From: Rikenellaceae bacterium
Lineage (GTDB): Bacteria > Bacteroidota > Bacteroidia > Bacteroidales > UBA932
NCBI GenBank assembly: GCA_900769735.1
Contig: CAAGHY010000118.1
Location: 1-41,610 of the forward strand
Direction: 5' to 3'
Length of the DNA: 41,610 nt
The notes under the pieces are model-generated. The model was not told where the DNA came from. It saw only the letters and a list, made by a program, of their open reading frames with translations, and did not search any database. Both the position numbers and the translations under genes were made by a program. This document shows positions 24,751-33,084 of this stretch, piece by piece. Every line of letters begins with the position of its first letter. The first letter of the stretch is position 1.

Positions 24751-25950
24751 CTAAATCAAATTCCCAAGTATCCAGGACAATAGGATTCCAAAATGGTTAC
24801 CCACAGCATACCCCACTATTCCCGCTGCAAGTCCCGTAACCAGTGCATTCCTGTTCTTCATTGCCGCCGAAACCATTGGAACAAACGGCGGGGAATTGAT
24901 GAATGCCACAGATGATATTACCATTGAATCCGCATCCACCTTCATCAGGCGGCAGAACAGAGCGTGCAGTGCAAGTGAAATGAATACCGCCAATGTCATA
25001 AATCCGAACAGTCCTATACCGCTCTCCAAGCTGAGTTTTGAGAAATCTGCCATAGAGGCAATTGTTATGCTGAAGATATAGATCAGATACATTCCGGCAT
25101 CATAACTCAGGTCAAATTTCTGCACTTTAGGGATAAATGAGCAGGCTACTCCCAAAGTGGTTATAAGGAGGATGAACACCATCATAAACCAGTTACTTGG
25201 ACACATCAGTGCAACACCTGCTGAAATTCCAACCAGAACCACTGTAAGTGCAAGTACTTTACCCAATTGGGCCAAGCCTTCCTTTGTTGCCATCCTGCGG
25301 TATGATTCAATCTGGTTCTGCTCCGAACCATTCTCTGCAATCTTTACTGCCGTTTCCTGGCTGTTGCCTTCCTCCATCTTTATCTGCTCTGGATGCCTTG
25401 ACTCACCGAACAACTTCCTGAACATCTTTATTCCAAAGGCAAAAAGGAATACAAAATAGAGGAACGAGATGATGATATCGTATGAATTTACCAACACAAA
25501 AGTCTCGCTGTCAATGCCGAACACTGCCTGAAGCGCCGCTGCATTTACAGTTCCTCCGGTATACATTCCGGTAATGATTCCTCCAATACGTGCGCCATCG
25601 GGAAGATTGTCTCCAAAACACAGGTATCCTGCTGTTACTGCAAGGGCTACTGAAAACATTCCGCTCAAGACTATTTTCACCTGCAGCCCGGCCTCTCTGG
25701 TGCTGAATTTGCATCCGTAGAGCATCATTGGAATTGCCAGTGGAATAAGGGCGTTAGGGAGAATGTCCTGAACTGAAGCCAGCTGCTCACGGGGCAAAAA
25801 AGGGAGATTTGCAATACCCATTCCTATTGCATACAACACCATTATAGGACCTATTTTCCCCAACAGTGAAACCTTTCTGCACAGCCACAGCACAGCAGCC
25901 GGCATCAGACAGAAAACCAACAGGATGGATATATAGTAAACTATATTCAT
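24751..25950 (-). CDS. DUF819-family membrane protein
   Basis: About 399 residues from the ATG at 25950; the longer frame begins at a TTG two codons earlier. The protein has about ten membrane helices with a hydrophilic insert rich in Glu and Gln near residues 190-220. Phrases such as GGTVNAAALQAVFGID and VISSVAFINSPPFVPMVSAAM are characteristic of DUF819 (YjcL-like), probably a secondary transporter. Substrate is not known. It stands alone, back to back with proC. Confidence 0.85.
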   Translation of the reverse strand: MNIVYYISILLVFCLMPAAVLWLCRKVSLLGKIGPIMVLYAIGMGIANLPFLPREQLASVQDILPNALIPLAIPMMLYGCKFSTREAGLQVKIVLSGMFSVALAVTAGYLCFGDNLPDGARIGGIITGMYTGGTVNAAALQAVFGIDSETFVLVNSYDIIISFLYFVFLFAFGIKMFRKLFGESRHPEQIKMEEGNSQETAVKIAENGSEQNQIESYRRMATKEGLAQLGKVLALTVVLVGISAGVALMCPSNWFMMVFILLITTLGVACSFIPKVQKFDLSYDAGMYLIYIFSITIASMADFSKLSLESGIGLFGFMTLAVFISLALHALFCRLMKVDADSMVISSVAFINSPPFVPMVSAAMKNRNALVTGLAAGIVGYAVGNHFGILLSWILGNLI

Positions 25951-25982
25951 AATCAAAAAATTTTCCGGTTAAGTTATGATAT

Positions 25983-25990
25983 CAAAATTA
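25983..25990 (-). promoter_or_regulatory. Possible -7 element of the DUF819 gene
   Basis: Minus-strand TAATTTTG fits TAnnTTTG, about 35 bases upstream of the ATG at 25950. No matching -33 is seen. Confidence 0.3.
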
Positions 25991-26037
25991 TTAAATTTTT
26001 CAGATATACAGCAATTCCTCCAAGGCAAAATATTCAC

Positions 26038-26045
26038 TACATTTG
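26038..26045 (+). promoter_or_regulatory. Possible -7 element of proC
   Basis: TACATTTG fits TAnnTTTG and would start transcription near 26052, 17 bases before the ATG. The -33 region is not a good match. Confidence 0.4.
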
Positions 26046-26068
26046 TAAGGAAACCATAAAGCAGAACA

Positions 26069-26851
26069 ATGAAAATTACAATAATAGGAGCCGGCAATAT
26101 GGGAGGAGCCATTGCCAGAGGTCTTGCCAAAGGGAGCATATTTTCTGAAAGTGACATCACCTGCACAGCAAAAAGCAATGCAACACTTGAAAAAATGAGG
26201 GAAACCAATCCGGGATTCACCCTCCTTACAGACAACCTGCAAGCCGTACAGGGTGCAGATATTGTTGTTTTTGCCGTAAAACCCTGGCTGATGAAAGAGG
26301 TGATTGAGCAGGTAAAGCCCAATCTTACTCCCGATAACGGACAGATATATATCTCAGTTGCCGCCGGCATACCGTGCAATGATCTGGAGGAACTGATAGA
26401 GAGTTATAATGTGGTGAGGGTTATACCAAATACAGCAATTGAGATTGGAGAAAGTATGACATTCATTACCGCATCAGACCTCAACCTTCCTGCATTGGCT
26501 ACAGCTGACAAGATTTTTGCAGAACTGGGTAATACAATGACAGTTCCTGAAGGCCAGCTTGCAGCCTGCACAGCTCTTGCATCCTGTGGAATTGCCTTTG
26601 CAATGAGGTATATACACGCATCTGCCCAAGGAGGAGTGGAAATTGGAGTTAAGGCATCAGATGCCCAGAAGATTGTTGAACACACAATGATAGGGGCTGC
26701 CAAACTGCTCCTTGCAAAAAACGCCCATCCTGCCACAGAGATTGACAAAGTAACCACCCCTGGTGGAATAACAATCCGCGGCCTCAATGAAATGGAACAA
26801 GCCGGCTTTACCAGCGCAGTAATCAGGGGATTGAAAGAGTGCGTGAAATAG
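26069..26851 (+). CDS. proC: Pyrroline-5-carboxylate reductase
   Basis: A 260-residue enzyme. The Rossmann nucleotide-binding motif IIGAGNMGGAI lies at residues 5-15. The C-terminal oligomerisation domain carries the ProC signature (TTPGGITIRGLNEMEQAGF). It catalyses the last step of proline synthesis, reducing pyrroline-5-carboxylate with NAD(P)H. Length is normal for the family. It is followed 43 bases later by the deaminase gene on the same strand. Confidence 0.96.
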   Translation: MKITIIGAGNMGGAIARGLAKGSIFSESDITCTAKSNATLEKMRETNPGFTLLTDNLQAVQGADIVVFAVKPWLMKEVIEQVKPNLTPDNGQIYISVAAGIPCNDLEELIESYNVVRVIPNTAIEIGESMTFITASDLNLPALATADKIFAELGNTMTVPEGQLAACTALASCGIAFAMRYIHASAQGGVEIGVKASDAQKIVEHTMIGAAKLLLAKNAHPATEIDKVTTPGGITIRGLNEMEQAGFTSAVIRGLKECVK

Positions 26852-26894
26852 AATCAAAATCATTAAAATTCACATCTTACAAGAAAACCGTATT

Positions 26895-27407
26895 ATGGAC
26901 AAGCTTGACAAGAATCTGAAAGAGACATTTGAATATTCGGCAGAAGATGCAAAGTTTATGGATATGGCAATCAAACTCTCCATTGAAAACATTGATACAG
27001 GAGGTGGTCCTTTTGGGGCAGTGATAGTACGTGATGGAGAAATCATTTCTACGGGAGCCAACCGTGTAGTGCCAAATTCAGATCCAACTGCACACGCAGA
27101 AGTTATGGCCATAAGAAACGCCTGCTCCAAACTTGGAACATTCCAACTCACAGGCTGCACCGTATACAGTTCCTGCGAGCCTTGTCCAATGTGCCTAAGC
27201 GCATTGTATTGGGCAGGTGTAAGCAGAATCTGCTATGGTAATACCAAAGATGATGCAAAGGCAATAGACTTTGATGATTCATTCATTTACAGCCAGCTTG
27301 AACTCAAATATGATGAACGCTCAATAAAATGTGAGCACTTCATGCGTTCAAAAGCCCTTGAAGCTTTCCGCAAATGGGAAGAAAAGGAAGACAAAGTGCG
27401 TTATTGA
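26895..27407 (+). CDS. guaD: Guanine deaminase-like nucleoside deaminase
   Basis: A 170-residue member of the cytidine/deoxycytidylate deaminase fold with zinc motifs HAEVMAIR (H67, E69) and PCPMC (C97, C100). Length, the N-terminal helical segment and a C-terminus ending in an aromatic residue (KVRY) resemble the Bacillus subtilis-type guanine deaminase better than TadA. It would convert guanine to xanthine in purine salvage. TadA-like or other purine deaminase activity cannot be excluded. A terminator follows. Confidence 0.82.
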   Translation: MDKLDKNLKETFEYSAEDAKFMDMAIKLSIENIDTGGGPFGAVIVRDGEIISTGANRVVPNSDPTAHAEVMAIRNACSKLGTFQLTGCTVYSSCEPCPMCLSALYWAGVSRICYGNTKDDAKAIDFDDSFIYSQLELKYDERSIKCEHFMRSKALEAFRKWEEKEDKVRY

Positions 27408-27433
27408 CAATACTCCCGATTATCTTCACAAAA

Positions 27434-27474
27434 AATCCCAGTCAGAGTTTACTCCAACTGGGATTATATATTTT
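27434..27474 (+). terminator. Terminator after the deaminase gene, possibly bidirectional
   Basis: AATCCCAGT (27434-27442) pairs with ACTGGGATT (27457-27465). An inner GAGT-TT-ACTC stem is separated by a symmetric CA/CA internal loop. ATATATTTT follows on the plus strand. An A-run on the left also gives a T-run on the minus strand for the convergent gene. Confidence 0.8.
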
Positions 27475-27489
27475 AAACAAGGCTTTTCC

Positions 27490-28047
27490 TTACTCTTTTT
27501 CAACCTCTTTCTTGGCCTCTTTCTTTGCCTCTCTCTTCTCTTTCTGCTTCTGGATCAGATCCTTGCCTTTATTGAACAACTTTGTGGCACCCTCCTTAAC
27601 CTTATCGGTTGCAGCTGCAGTAGGATCATCATCGTGGAAAGGATAGTTACCACCCTGAGATTTAAGTTTAATACCAAAAGTTTCAACACGTTTATCGGGA
27701 TAATGAGTAACCTTAATGATCTGTTTTTCCAAATCCGCAGTTGTTTTGATCTTAGTTTTTTCCATCTCCGGAACAAGAGTCAATTCCACTTTTGCACACA
27801 ACTGGTTAGGCATATAATCAACATACACATCAAAAGTCTCCTTGTTTCCAACTTTCTTGTAGTTCTTTATAGGGTTATTCTGGTCACCGTCAGCATCAAA
27901 CGAAAAAAATTTCGCATCCCTGTCAATCTTGAAATATGTACGGTACTCACCGCTACTCAAATCATATGAAAACAACTCCTGCCAGTTCTGTGCAAATGAT
28001 GTTGTAGCAACAGCTGCCAACAACATTGTAATGAAAAATCTCTTCAT
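27490..28047 (-). CDS. Exported hypothetical protein with charged C-terminal tail
   Basis: A 185-residue protein with a cleavable signal peptide (MKRFFITMLLAAVATTSFAQ). The mature part is a predicted beta-rich domain (about 25-120). A low-complexity Lys/Glu tail follows (KEKREAKKEAKKEVEKE), probably helical. I do not recognise the family. It converges on the deaminase gene and shares its terminator region; 52 bases separate it from the upstream EEP gene. Function is unknown. Confidence 0.75.
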   Translation of the reverse strand: MKRFFITMLLAAVATTSFAQNWQELFSYDLSSGEYRTYFKIDRDAKFFSFDADGDQNNPIKNYKKVGNKETFDVYVDYMPNQLCAKVELTLVPEMEKTKIKTTADLEKQIIKVTHYPDKRVETFGIKLKSQGGNYPFHDDDPTAAATDKVKEGATKLFNKGKDLIQKQKEKREAKKEAKKEVEKE

Positions 28048-28099
28048 AGTATCAGTGTTTTAAGTTTGTCAAATTTGTTCCAAATGTATTAAAAAATTA

Positions 28100-29065
28100 T
28101 CATAATACAAACTCAACCAATATAGGTCTGTGATCAGACGGATGCCAGAAATTTGAAATCTTTTCCGCATTGCGTACAGGGGTGGTATAATCATCTGAAA
28201 TTACACTAGCCTCTGTAATTTTATTGTACAATGGTGCTGTACAATAGAAGAAGTCTATTCTGGTCTCCTTACCGGTAGTTGTAAAGAACTTGTCCGGATA
28301 CTTCTCCTTAATCACATCAATATACGGAGTATTCTGGTGTATATAATCGTGCACCAGAAATGCGGTTGTATCCTCCGGCCAGTTGTAGAAATGATTGTCA
28401 GCCCTTGATTTGGCATTAAAATCTCCCATCATCATCCAGTACTCCTCTGCCCCATTGCCACCTTTAGCCATCATACCGCTTTGGGCAATGGTCTCCTTGC
28501 AGATATACTCCATCTCCATACGGCGGTAATGGTCACCACCGTTTATTGCCTTGCTGGAATCCCTCTGCTCTTGAGGAATACCATATGCCCATCTCTGCGG
28601 CCAGGTGTGCAAAGTAACAATATTCAGTTCCTTACCGTTGAAGTTGATTCTTGCCCAACCGGCACCGTGGGTAACCACGCTGTCCTTGCCGTTGCCCACA
28701 ATTCTTTTCACATTCTCAATGGGGTACTTTGATGTAACCACCTGCGGATAATCATCCCTGTGACCTCCCATATAGATGTATGAATGACCATAACGTGCTG
28801 CAAGTTCCTCCCAGCCGTCGGGAAGAAAACGCTCCTCCTTGGGAAGTGGATCTGCTGTATTGCTGTAGTACAGGGAAACCGACTCTGCCCAAACGCATAT
28901 ATCCGGATTCTGGGCAGCCACCCACTCCGTAAATCTCCGGTAATTGTCCGTCTGCCCGTCCCACATACCATTCTGGATGTTCCAGTAAAGGATACGCAGA
29001 GGTTTTTCAGAATTGCATCCTGCCAACAAGGCAGCCGCCATCAGTATCAATAGAAATTTTCTCAT
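28100..29065 (-). CDS. Endonuclease/exonuclease/phosphatase-family lipoprotein
   Basis: 321 residues from the ATG at 29065; the 33 residues the frame adds upstream precede an obvious lipoprotein signal (AALLAGC, Cys17) and are rejected. EEP-fold motifs are present in order: ILYWNIQNG (metal-binding Asn), CVWAES (catalytic Glu), HTWP, GDFNAKS (Asp, Asn) and a final SDHRPI (Asp-His). Exported EEP proteins hydrolyse phosphodiesters in nucleic acids, sphingolipids or other substrates; which one is not evident. It holds an exact TCGGGAAGAA at 28818. Confidence 0.88.
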   Translation of the reverse strand: MRKFLLILMAAALLAGCNSEKPLRILYWNIQNGMWDGQTDNYRRFTEWVAAQNPDICVWAESVSLYYSNTADPLPKEERFLPDGWEELAARYGHSYIYMGGHRDDYPQVVTSKYPIENVKRIVGNGKDSVVTHGAGWARINFNGKELNIVTLHTWPQRWAYGIPQEQRDSSKAINGGDHYRRMEMEYICKETIAQSGMMAKGGNGAEEYWMMMGDFNAKSRADNHFYNWPEDTTAFLVHDYIHQNTPYIDVIKEKYPDKFFTTTGKETRIDFFYCTAPLYNKITEASVISDDYTTPVRNAEKISNFWHPSDHRPILVEFVL

Positions 29066-29194
29066 ATCATCCGGTTCTTTTGCGTAAAGATAGCAATAAA
29101 ACGGCACCAGCGGCTTTAACAATAAAGTATTCGTGCAGTCGCCTTCCCTTTTTGCTGTTCTCACATTTCACCGTGGTCATTTTGTTTGCGATTC

Positions 29195-29331
29195 AAGCCG
29201 GTGGCGCACCAATTATGCTATATACGCTATCTATGGCACTTTTGGTGCACCACTCGTACGAATTCTTTACGGGTGGAGCAGGGAGGACGCTGCAGAGAGC
29301 GCTTAGAGGTAGTTTGGTGCGCCACTGGCTT
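29195..29331. repeat. Inverted repeat pair in the spacer beside tRNA-Arg
   Basis: The 18 bases at 29195-29212 (core TGGCGCACCAA) match the reverse complement of 29314-29331 at 17 positions. A further self-complementary TGGTGCACCA sits between them (about 29243-29252). The stretch 29066-29398 shows no credible gene. It could be the stem of a structured RNA or ends of a decayed element. Confidence 0.5.
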
Positions 29332-29398
29332 GGAATATTGATGAAGATATAGAATACTGGATGTATTAGTGCAGGATTTACAGGATTTGGCCTCCAGC

Positions 29399-29507
29399 AT
29401 TCCTGCAGGAGCCAGGAATACAGCCCAAGTATGGAAATCCAGCACAGCCTTTTGGCTGTGCTTATTTTTTATTGCTGCCTCATGCTGGAAAGCAAGCTTT
29501 CCGCATG
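29399..29507. other. Cluster of hairpins downstream of tRNA-Arg
   Basis: Three successive stems are seen: ATTCCTG/CAGGAAT (29399-29419), AGCACAGCC/GGCTGTGCT (29441-29462), and CATGC plus GGAAAGC pairing with GCTTTCC plus GCATG (29481-29507). Together with the tRNA terminator at 29519 they make four stems in 150 bases. Confidence 0.6.
29441..29470 (+). terminator. Plus-strand Rho-independent terminator without an obvious gene
   Basis: A 9-bp stem AGCACAGCC-TTTT-GGCTGTGCT is followed by TATTTTTT on the plus strand. The nearest plus-strand gene upstream is more than 2 kb away, so it may end an unannotated small RNA from 29170-29440. Confidence 0.55.
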
Positions 29508-29514
29508 GGCACAA

Positions 29515-29544
29515 TAAAAAATCCCCAGCTAATGCTGGGGATTT
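29515..29544 (-). terminator. Terminator of the rplS/tRNA-Arg transcript
   Basis: A perfect 11-bp stem (29519-29529 with 29534-29544) has a TAAT loop. On the minus strand it runs into a T-tract. It begins 14 bases after the tRNA 3' end. Confidence 0.88.
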
Positions 29545-29557
29545 CCTTCTTGTAGCG

Positions 29558-29631
29558 TGACTCCGACAGGATTCAAACCTGTAACCTTCTGATCCGTAGT
29601 CAGATGCTCTATTCAGTTGAGCTACGGAGCC
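29558..29631 (-). tRNA. tRNA-Arg (anticodon ACG)
   Basis: A 74-nt cloverleaf read on the minus strand. Acceptor GGCTCCG pairs with CGGAGTC, the discriminator is A, and no CCA is encoded. The anticodon stem CTGA/TCAG encloses the loop CTACGGA with anticodon ACG. The T-arm is ACAGG-TTTGAAT-CCTGT. It lies 15 bases after rplS and is followed by a strong terminator, so it is probably processed from the rplS transcript. Its 3' end (T-arm, acceptor and three flanking bases) recurs at 38851-38878 inside the nadD-domain gene. Confidence 0.96.
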
Positions 29632-29645
29632 GTTATGCAAGCTGA

Positions 29646-30014
29646 TTACTCAGCTTTGTGTGAACTGTAAGTTCTCTCTTTAATACGAGCTTTCTTACCA
29701 GTTAGATTTCTTAGGTAGAAAATTCTTGCTCTTCTTACTTTACCGCGTTTCTCAACAACGATTGACTCAATGAATGGAGAAGCAAAAGGGAAAATTCTCT
29801 CTACGCCTACACCGTTTGATACTTTTCTGATAGTGAAAGTCTCAGTTGAGCCAGCGCCTCTTCTTTGAATAATAACGCCACGGAATTTCTGAAGTCTCTC
29901 TTTGTCACCCTCTTTAATTTTGTAGGTAACAGTTACTGTATCACCTGCTTTAAACTCTGGATACTCTCTTTTCTCGCCGGCAAATGCCTGCTCTGCAATT
30001 TTAATCAAATCCAT
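29646..30014 (-). CDS. rplS: 50S ribosomal protein L19
   Basis: 122 residues from the ATG at 30014. Upstream residues in the same frame (to 30041) are not part of L19. Conserved L19 phrases include FKAGDTVTVTYKIKEGDKERLQ, FRGVIIQRRGAG, ETFTIRKVSNGVGVERIFPFASP and KVRRARIFYLRNLTGKKARI. L19 lies at the 30S-50S interface. A consensus Bacteroidota promoter precedes it with a leader of about 80 nt, and tRNA-Arg follows. Confidence 0.97.
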   Translation of the reverse strand: MDLIKIAEQAFAGEKREYPEFKAGDTVTVTYKIKEGDKERLQKFRGVIIQRRGAGSTETFTIRKVSNGVGVERIFPFASPFIESIVVEKRGKVRRARIFYLRNLTGKKARIKERTYSSHKAE

Positions 30015-30101
30015 TTCAATAAAATTTTTTAAGTGCAACATTACACCTTAAAAAACCGTATTGCAGGTGCTTGTAAGAGGTTGCTTTGTTTTTTGTGGCT
30101 G

Positions 30102-30132
30102 CAAAGGTAGACATTATTTTTTATTCTGCAAA
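30102..30132 (-). promoter_or_regulatory. Consensus Bacteroidota promoter of rplS
   Basis: On the minus strand TTTG (30132-30129) and TACCTTTG (30109-30102) are separated by 19 bases, an exact match to TTTG-N19-TAnnTTTG. Transcription would start near 30095. Confidence 0.85.
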
Positions 30133-30173
30133 TTTTTCTGAAAAATTTTTCATCAAAACGCAAAAATCATCCC

Positions 30174-31307
30174 TTACAATACAGGCAAACCGCCTGCTTT
30201 GTATAAAGCACCACCTATACAGTTGTATTTTGCACCGGTAACAGAACTCATACAGTTAGGCTCATTCACTGCATACAATGCTCCAAGGAACGCAAAGATA
30301 AGCGCCTCCTTAAAGTTGATTGTAAGCTTGTCGGGAACAAAATACTCGCACTGCGGAGCATTTGCCTGCATCCTCTCCACAAGGAATTTATTTAATGCAC
30401 CGCCACCTGTAAGAAGCACTTTTCCTCCCGATATATTTCTGGAAATCTGCTGCGCCACGTGCTCACAGAAAGTACATAGCAAATCAGCACGCTCCAGGCC
30501 GTATGAATCCAACAACGGGAACACCTCTTTCTCAACCCACTCCCTTGCCAAAGATTTTGGTCCTTCCTGTGTATAGAAAGGCAAATTGTTAAGGGCATCC
30601 AACAGTTCAGGGCAAACCTTGCCGCTGCGGGCAAGCTCTCCATCCTTGTCATACTCCTGACCTATCTGCCTCATATAATGGTTCATCACATAATTCACAG
30701 GTGAAATGTCGTATGCAATGCGGGTAGCCACCTTAACTCCGGCCTCATTCACAACATAACTCTCAGAAGAGATATTTGAGAAACCGCCCATATTAAGGCA
30801 ATAATCAAAATCCCCGAACAGGTTTCTGTCACCTATAGGAACAAGCGGAGCTCCCTGGCCGTGCAATGCCACATCAGTGGTTCTGAAATCACAAACGCAG
30901 TCAACTCCGGTTTCAGCAGCAATTCCCGCACCAGATCCAATCTGGGTTGTAAAGCGCAAAGCCGGCTGATGGAATACAGTTGATCCGTGCGACGCCACAA
31001 AATGGGGTTCAATTCCGTGTCTGTCTATAAACGCCTTAACCCTCTCTCCCAAATAGATACCGTAATCTGAGTTAAGCAGGGCATAATCAAGGGCACTCAT
31101 ATTCTGGGCAGTGGCAAGCTTGTGCCTAAGCTCGTCTGAATACCCCTCATCCTCAGCAATCAGAATCTTGTAATCCCATTTGCCGTTAATCTTCTTGAAC
31201 TCCACATAACAGATATCCAATCCGTCCAATGAAGTACCGGACATAAGTCCTATAACTCTGATTCCCTCTTCTGCGCTGTAGTGCAGACCTGTTGAAGTTG
31301 TAGCCAT
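30174..31307 (-). CDS. anmK: Anhydro-N-acetylmuramic acid kinase
   Basis: A 377-residue sugar kinase with the AnmK signatures VIGLMSGTSLDGLDICYVEF (about 18-37), DVALHGQGAPLVPIGD, LNMGGFSNIS and VLLTGGGALN. The enzyme hydrolyses and phosphorylates anhydroMurNAc to MurNAc-6-phosphate in peptidoglycan recycling. It starts 10 bases after the stop of an M23 peptidase gene. This suggests joint expression of wall cleavage and recycling. Confidence 0.95.
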   Translation of the reverse strand: MATTSTGLHYSAEEGIRVIGLMSGTSLDGLDICYVEFKKINGKWDYKILIAEDEGYSDELRHKLATAQNMSALDYALLNSDYGIYLGERVKAFIDRHGIEPHFVASHGSTVFHQPALRFTTQIGSGAGIAAETGVDCVCDFRTTDVALHGQGAPLVPIGDRNLFGDFDYCLNMGGFSNISSESYVVNEAGVKVATRIAYDISPVNYVMNHYMRQIGQEYDKDGELARSGKVCPELLDALNNLPFYTQEGPKSLAREWVEKEVFPLLDSYGLERADLLCTFCEHVAQQISRNISGGKVLLTGGGALNKFLVERMQANAPQCEYFVPDKLTINFKEALIFAFLGALYAVNEPNCMSSVTGAKYNCIGGALYKAGGLPVL

Positions 31308-31317
31308 AATCTATTCT

Positions 31318-33042
31318 TTACCAAGTGAATGTTCTTTTAACTGTTGACTTGTTTCCGCAATTGTCCTCCAAAGTGAACACCAACGAGTGTTTCTTCCCTT
31401 TGGAAATCTTTGCGTGCTGCAGAGGGATGATTACCCTCCTGGTTTTGGCATCGTGCTCGGCAAGTACCCAATGTCCGTCAATCTCCACTCTATAATCCTT
31501 TATTCCACTCAGGTTATCCTTTATCCTGAACACTACCGAACTCCCTTTCACTACCGCACCGTTCTGGATTGTAGGGGTAATTACAGGGGCAACCAGATCA
31601 ACCGCAACAGTGAAGTTTCCCAAAGATAATACATTTGCACTCATTTCCCCCTTCTGGGCATCATATTTTCCTCCGGCATATCCCAGTTTTCCCCCATTAT
31701 ATACGTAGGCAAGGAATGCTTTCTGAGCCAGACTGTCGGGAAGATTGCATTTTACTGCAACCTGCACAGCTTTTCTCAATGCAACCCTGTTGCTCCCTGC
31801 ACTCCATACCGGAGCAAATGGGGTAACTCTCTGTGGAAGAGTATCTACCGGAACATATATTGAGCTGTACAGTACACCGTGCGGCATATACATCCTGAAC
31901 CCATCCTTCATTACAAAATTAGGAAGGAACCACGCTGCAAAGTTCTGTTTCAAGGAATCGGAAGTTTTGTTCAGATAAAGGGAATCCACCCTTTTTACTG
32001 TATAATTCCTTACAGCCTTGTTGTTGGCCACATCCCTTACCTCAACACGCACTTTGTGCTTGAGTGTATCAGGGAGTGAAATTATACCGTAATTCTTGTG
32101 CTCAATCCTGTCCTGCAAAAGATTGCCCGGCTCCACCCAGCTTTTCACGTATGTGCGGCCGCGTACCACCTTCTGCTTGAACTCAATGAGGGAGTTGATG
32201 TCACGGTCCATAGAATACGGCACCTCTCCAAGGGCAAAATGGTAGATAAGGTCATTATCCAGATATACCTTGTAATCATTTACAGCCAGTTTGGCATTTG
32301 TACCCTGCTGCTTGTCCACTGCATCAATACATACATATGAGTGCTCCGGCAACCTGATTGCCCCGTTTGAAGGCATACCTATATAGTAGCTCTCAGGCAC
32401 CCCGTCCTTCTGCTCAAATCCATAGAAAAGGATATTGTTGAAGATTGGAGGAAGATTGTCGGGAATATTGAGATACCCCCTTCCAAAAGCATTTGTGGTG
32501 GTATTGTTCTCATCCCTGATTTCAAAATGGAGATGTGGTCCTCCCGATGATCCTGTGTTGCCCGCCTTTCCAATCATTTGCCCCTTTTTCACAGGAAACT
32601 GCTCAGGGGTAAGGGAAATGTCCTGTCTGAAACTCTCCTTCTCGTACTGTTTTTCCCTTACAAACGCGGCAATTTCATCTGCAAAGCAGTGCATATGGCC
32701 GTATACGGTCATATATCCGTTTGGATGGGTAATGTACAGGGCATTGCCGTAACCGCTTGGGCTTACTGTAATTCTGGAGATATATCCCTGCGCTGCAGCA
32801 TAGATAGGGGCACCAACCACGCCTCCTACCCTGAAATCTATTCCTCCGTGGAAATGGTTGCTCCTAAGCTCTCCGTAATTGCCGGAAAGGCTCATAGGCA
32901 CCTCAAGGGGATAGCGGAAAGTGACATCCTGGCTTCCACTGTTCTGCTGGGCATACGCTGCATTTGTTTTTGCACAAAAAACAGAAAGGGCAGCAATACC
33001 TGAAAGCATTGCCACCCTTTTGAATACTTTTATGATGTTCAT
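31318..33042 (-). CDS. M23-family (LytM) peptidoglycan endopeptidase
   Basis: 574 residues from the ATG at 33042; a TTG at 33063 is rejected because it places extra residues before the signal peptide. The N-terminal M23 domain has zinc motifs HFHGGIDF (His, Asp) and HLHFEIRD (HxH), with GHMH between. The remaining 350 residues form beta-rich Ig-like domains with no recognised catalytic motif. M23 enzymes cut peptide cross-links in peptidoglycan. It lies between dnaJ and anmK on the same strand. Confidence 0.9.
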   Translation of the reverse strand: MNIIKVFKRVAMLSGIAALSVFCAKTNAAYAQQNSGSQDVTFRYPLEVPMSLSGNYGELRSNHFHGGIDFRVGGVVGAPIYAAAQGYISRITVSPSGYGNALYITHPNGYMTVYGHMHCFADEIAAFVREKQYEKESFRQDISLTPEQFPVKKGQMIGKAGNTGSSGGPHLHFEIRDENNTTTNAFGRGYLNIPDNLPPIFNNILFYGFEQKDGVPESYYIGMPSNGAIRLPEHSYVCIDAVDKQQGTNAKLAVNDYKVYLDNDLIYHFALGEVPYSMDRDINSLIEFKQKVVRGRTYVKSWVEPGNLLQDRIEHKNYGIISLPDTLKHKVRVEVRDVANNKAVRNYTVKRVDSLYLNKTSDSLKQNFAAWFLPNFVMKDGFRMYMPHGVLYSSIYVPVDTLPQRVTPFAPVWSAGSNRVALRKAVQVAVKCNLPDSLAQKAFLAYVYNGGKLGYAGGKYDAQKGEMSANVLSLGNFTVAVDLVAPVITPTIQNGAVVKGSSVVFRIKDNLSGIKDYRVEIDGHWVLAEHDAKTRRVIIPLQHAKISKGKKHSLVFTLEDNCGNKSTVKRTFTW

Positions 33043-33084
33043 AAATATAAGCGGCTTTTTCAAAGACGCGAATATACTAAAAAC

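Noticed and set aside
24701..24757. Direct repeat of a TTGGAGCnAAA word near the potA upstream region
   Set aside because: Short, AT-rich and imperfect; it overlaps the end of the DUF819 gene and could be chance.
29227..29640. Minus-strand open frame of 137 codons
   Set aside because: It reads through tRNA-Arg and its terminator hairpins (RFESCRSH-type phrases are translated tRNA) and has no independent support as a gene.
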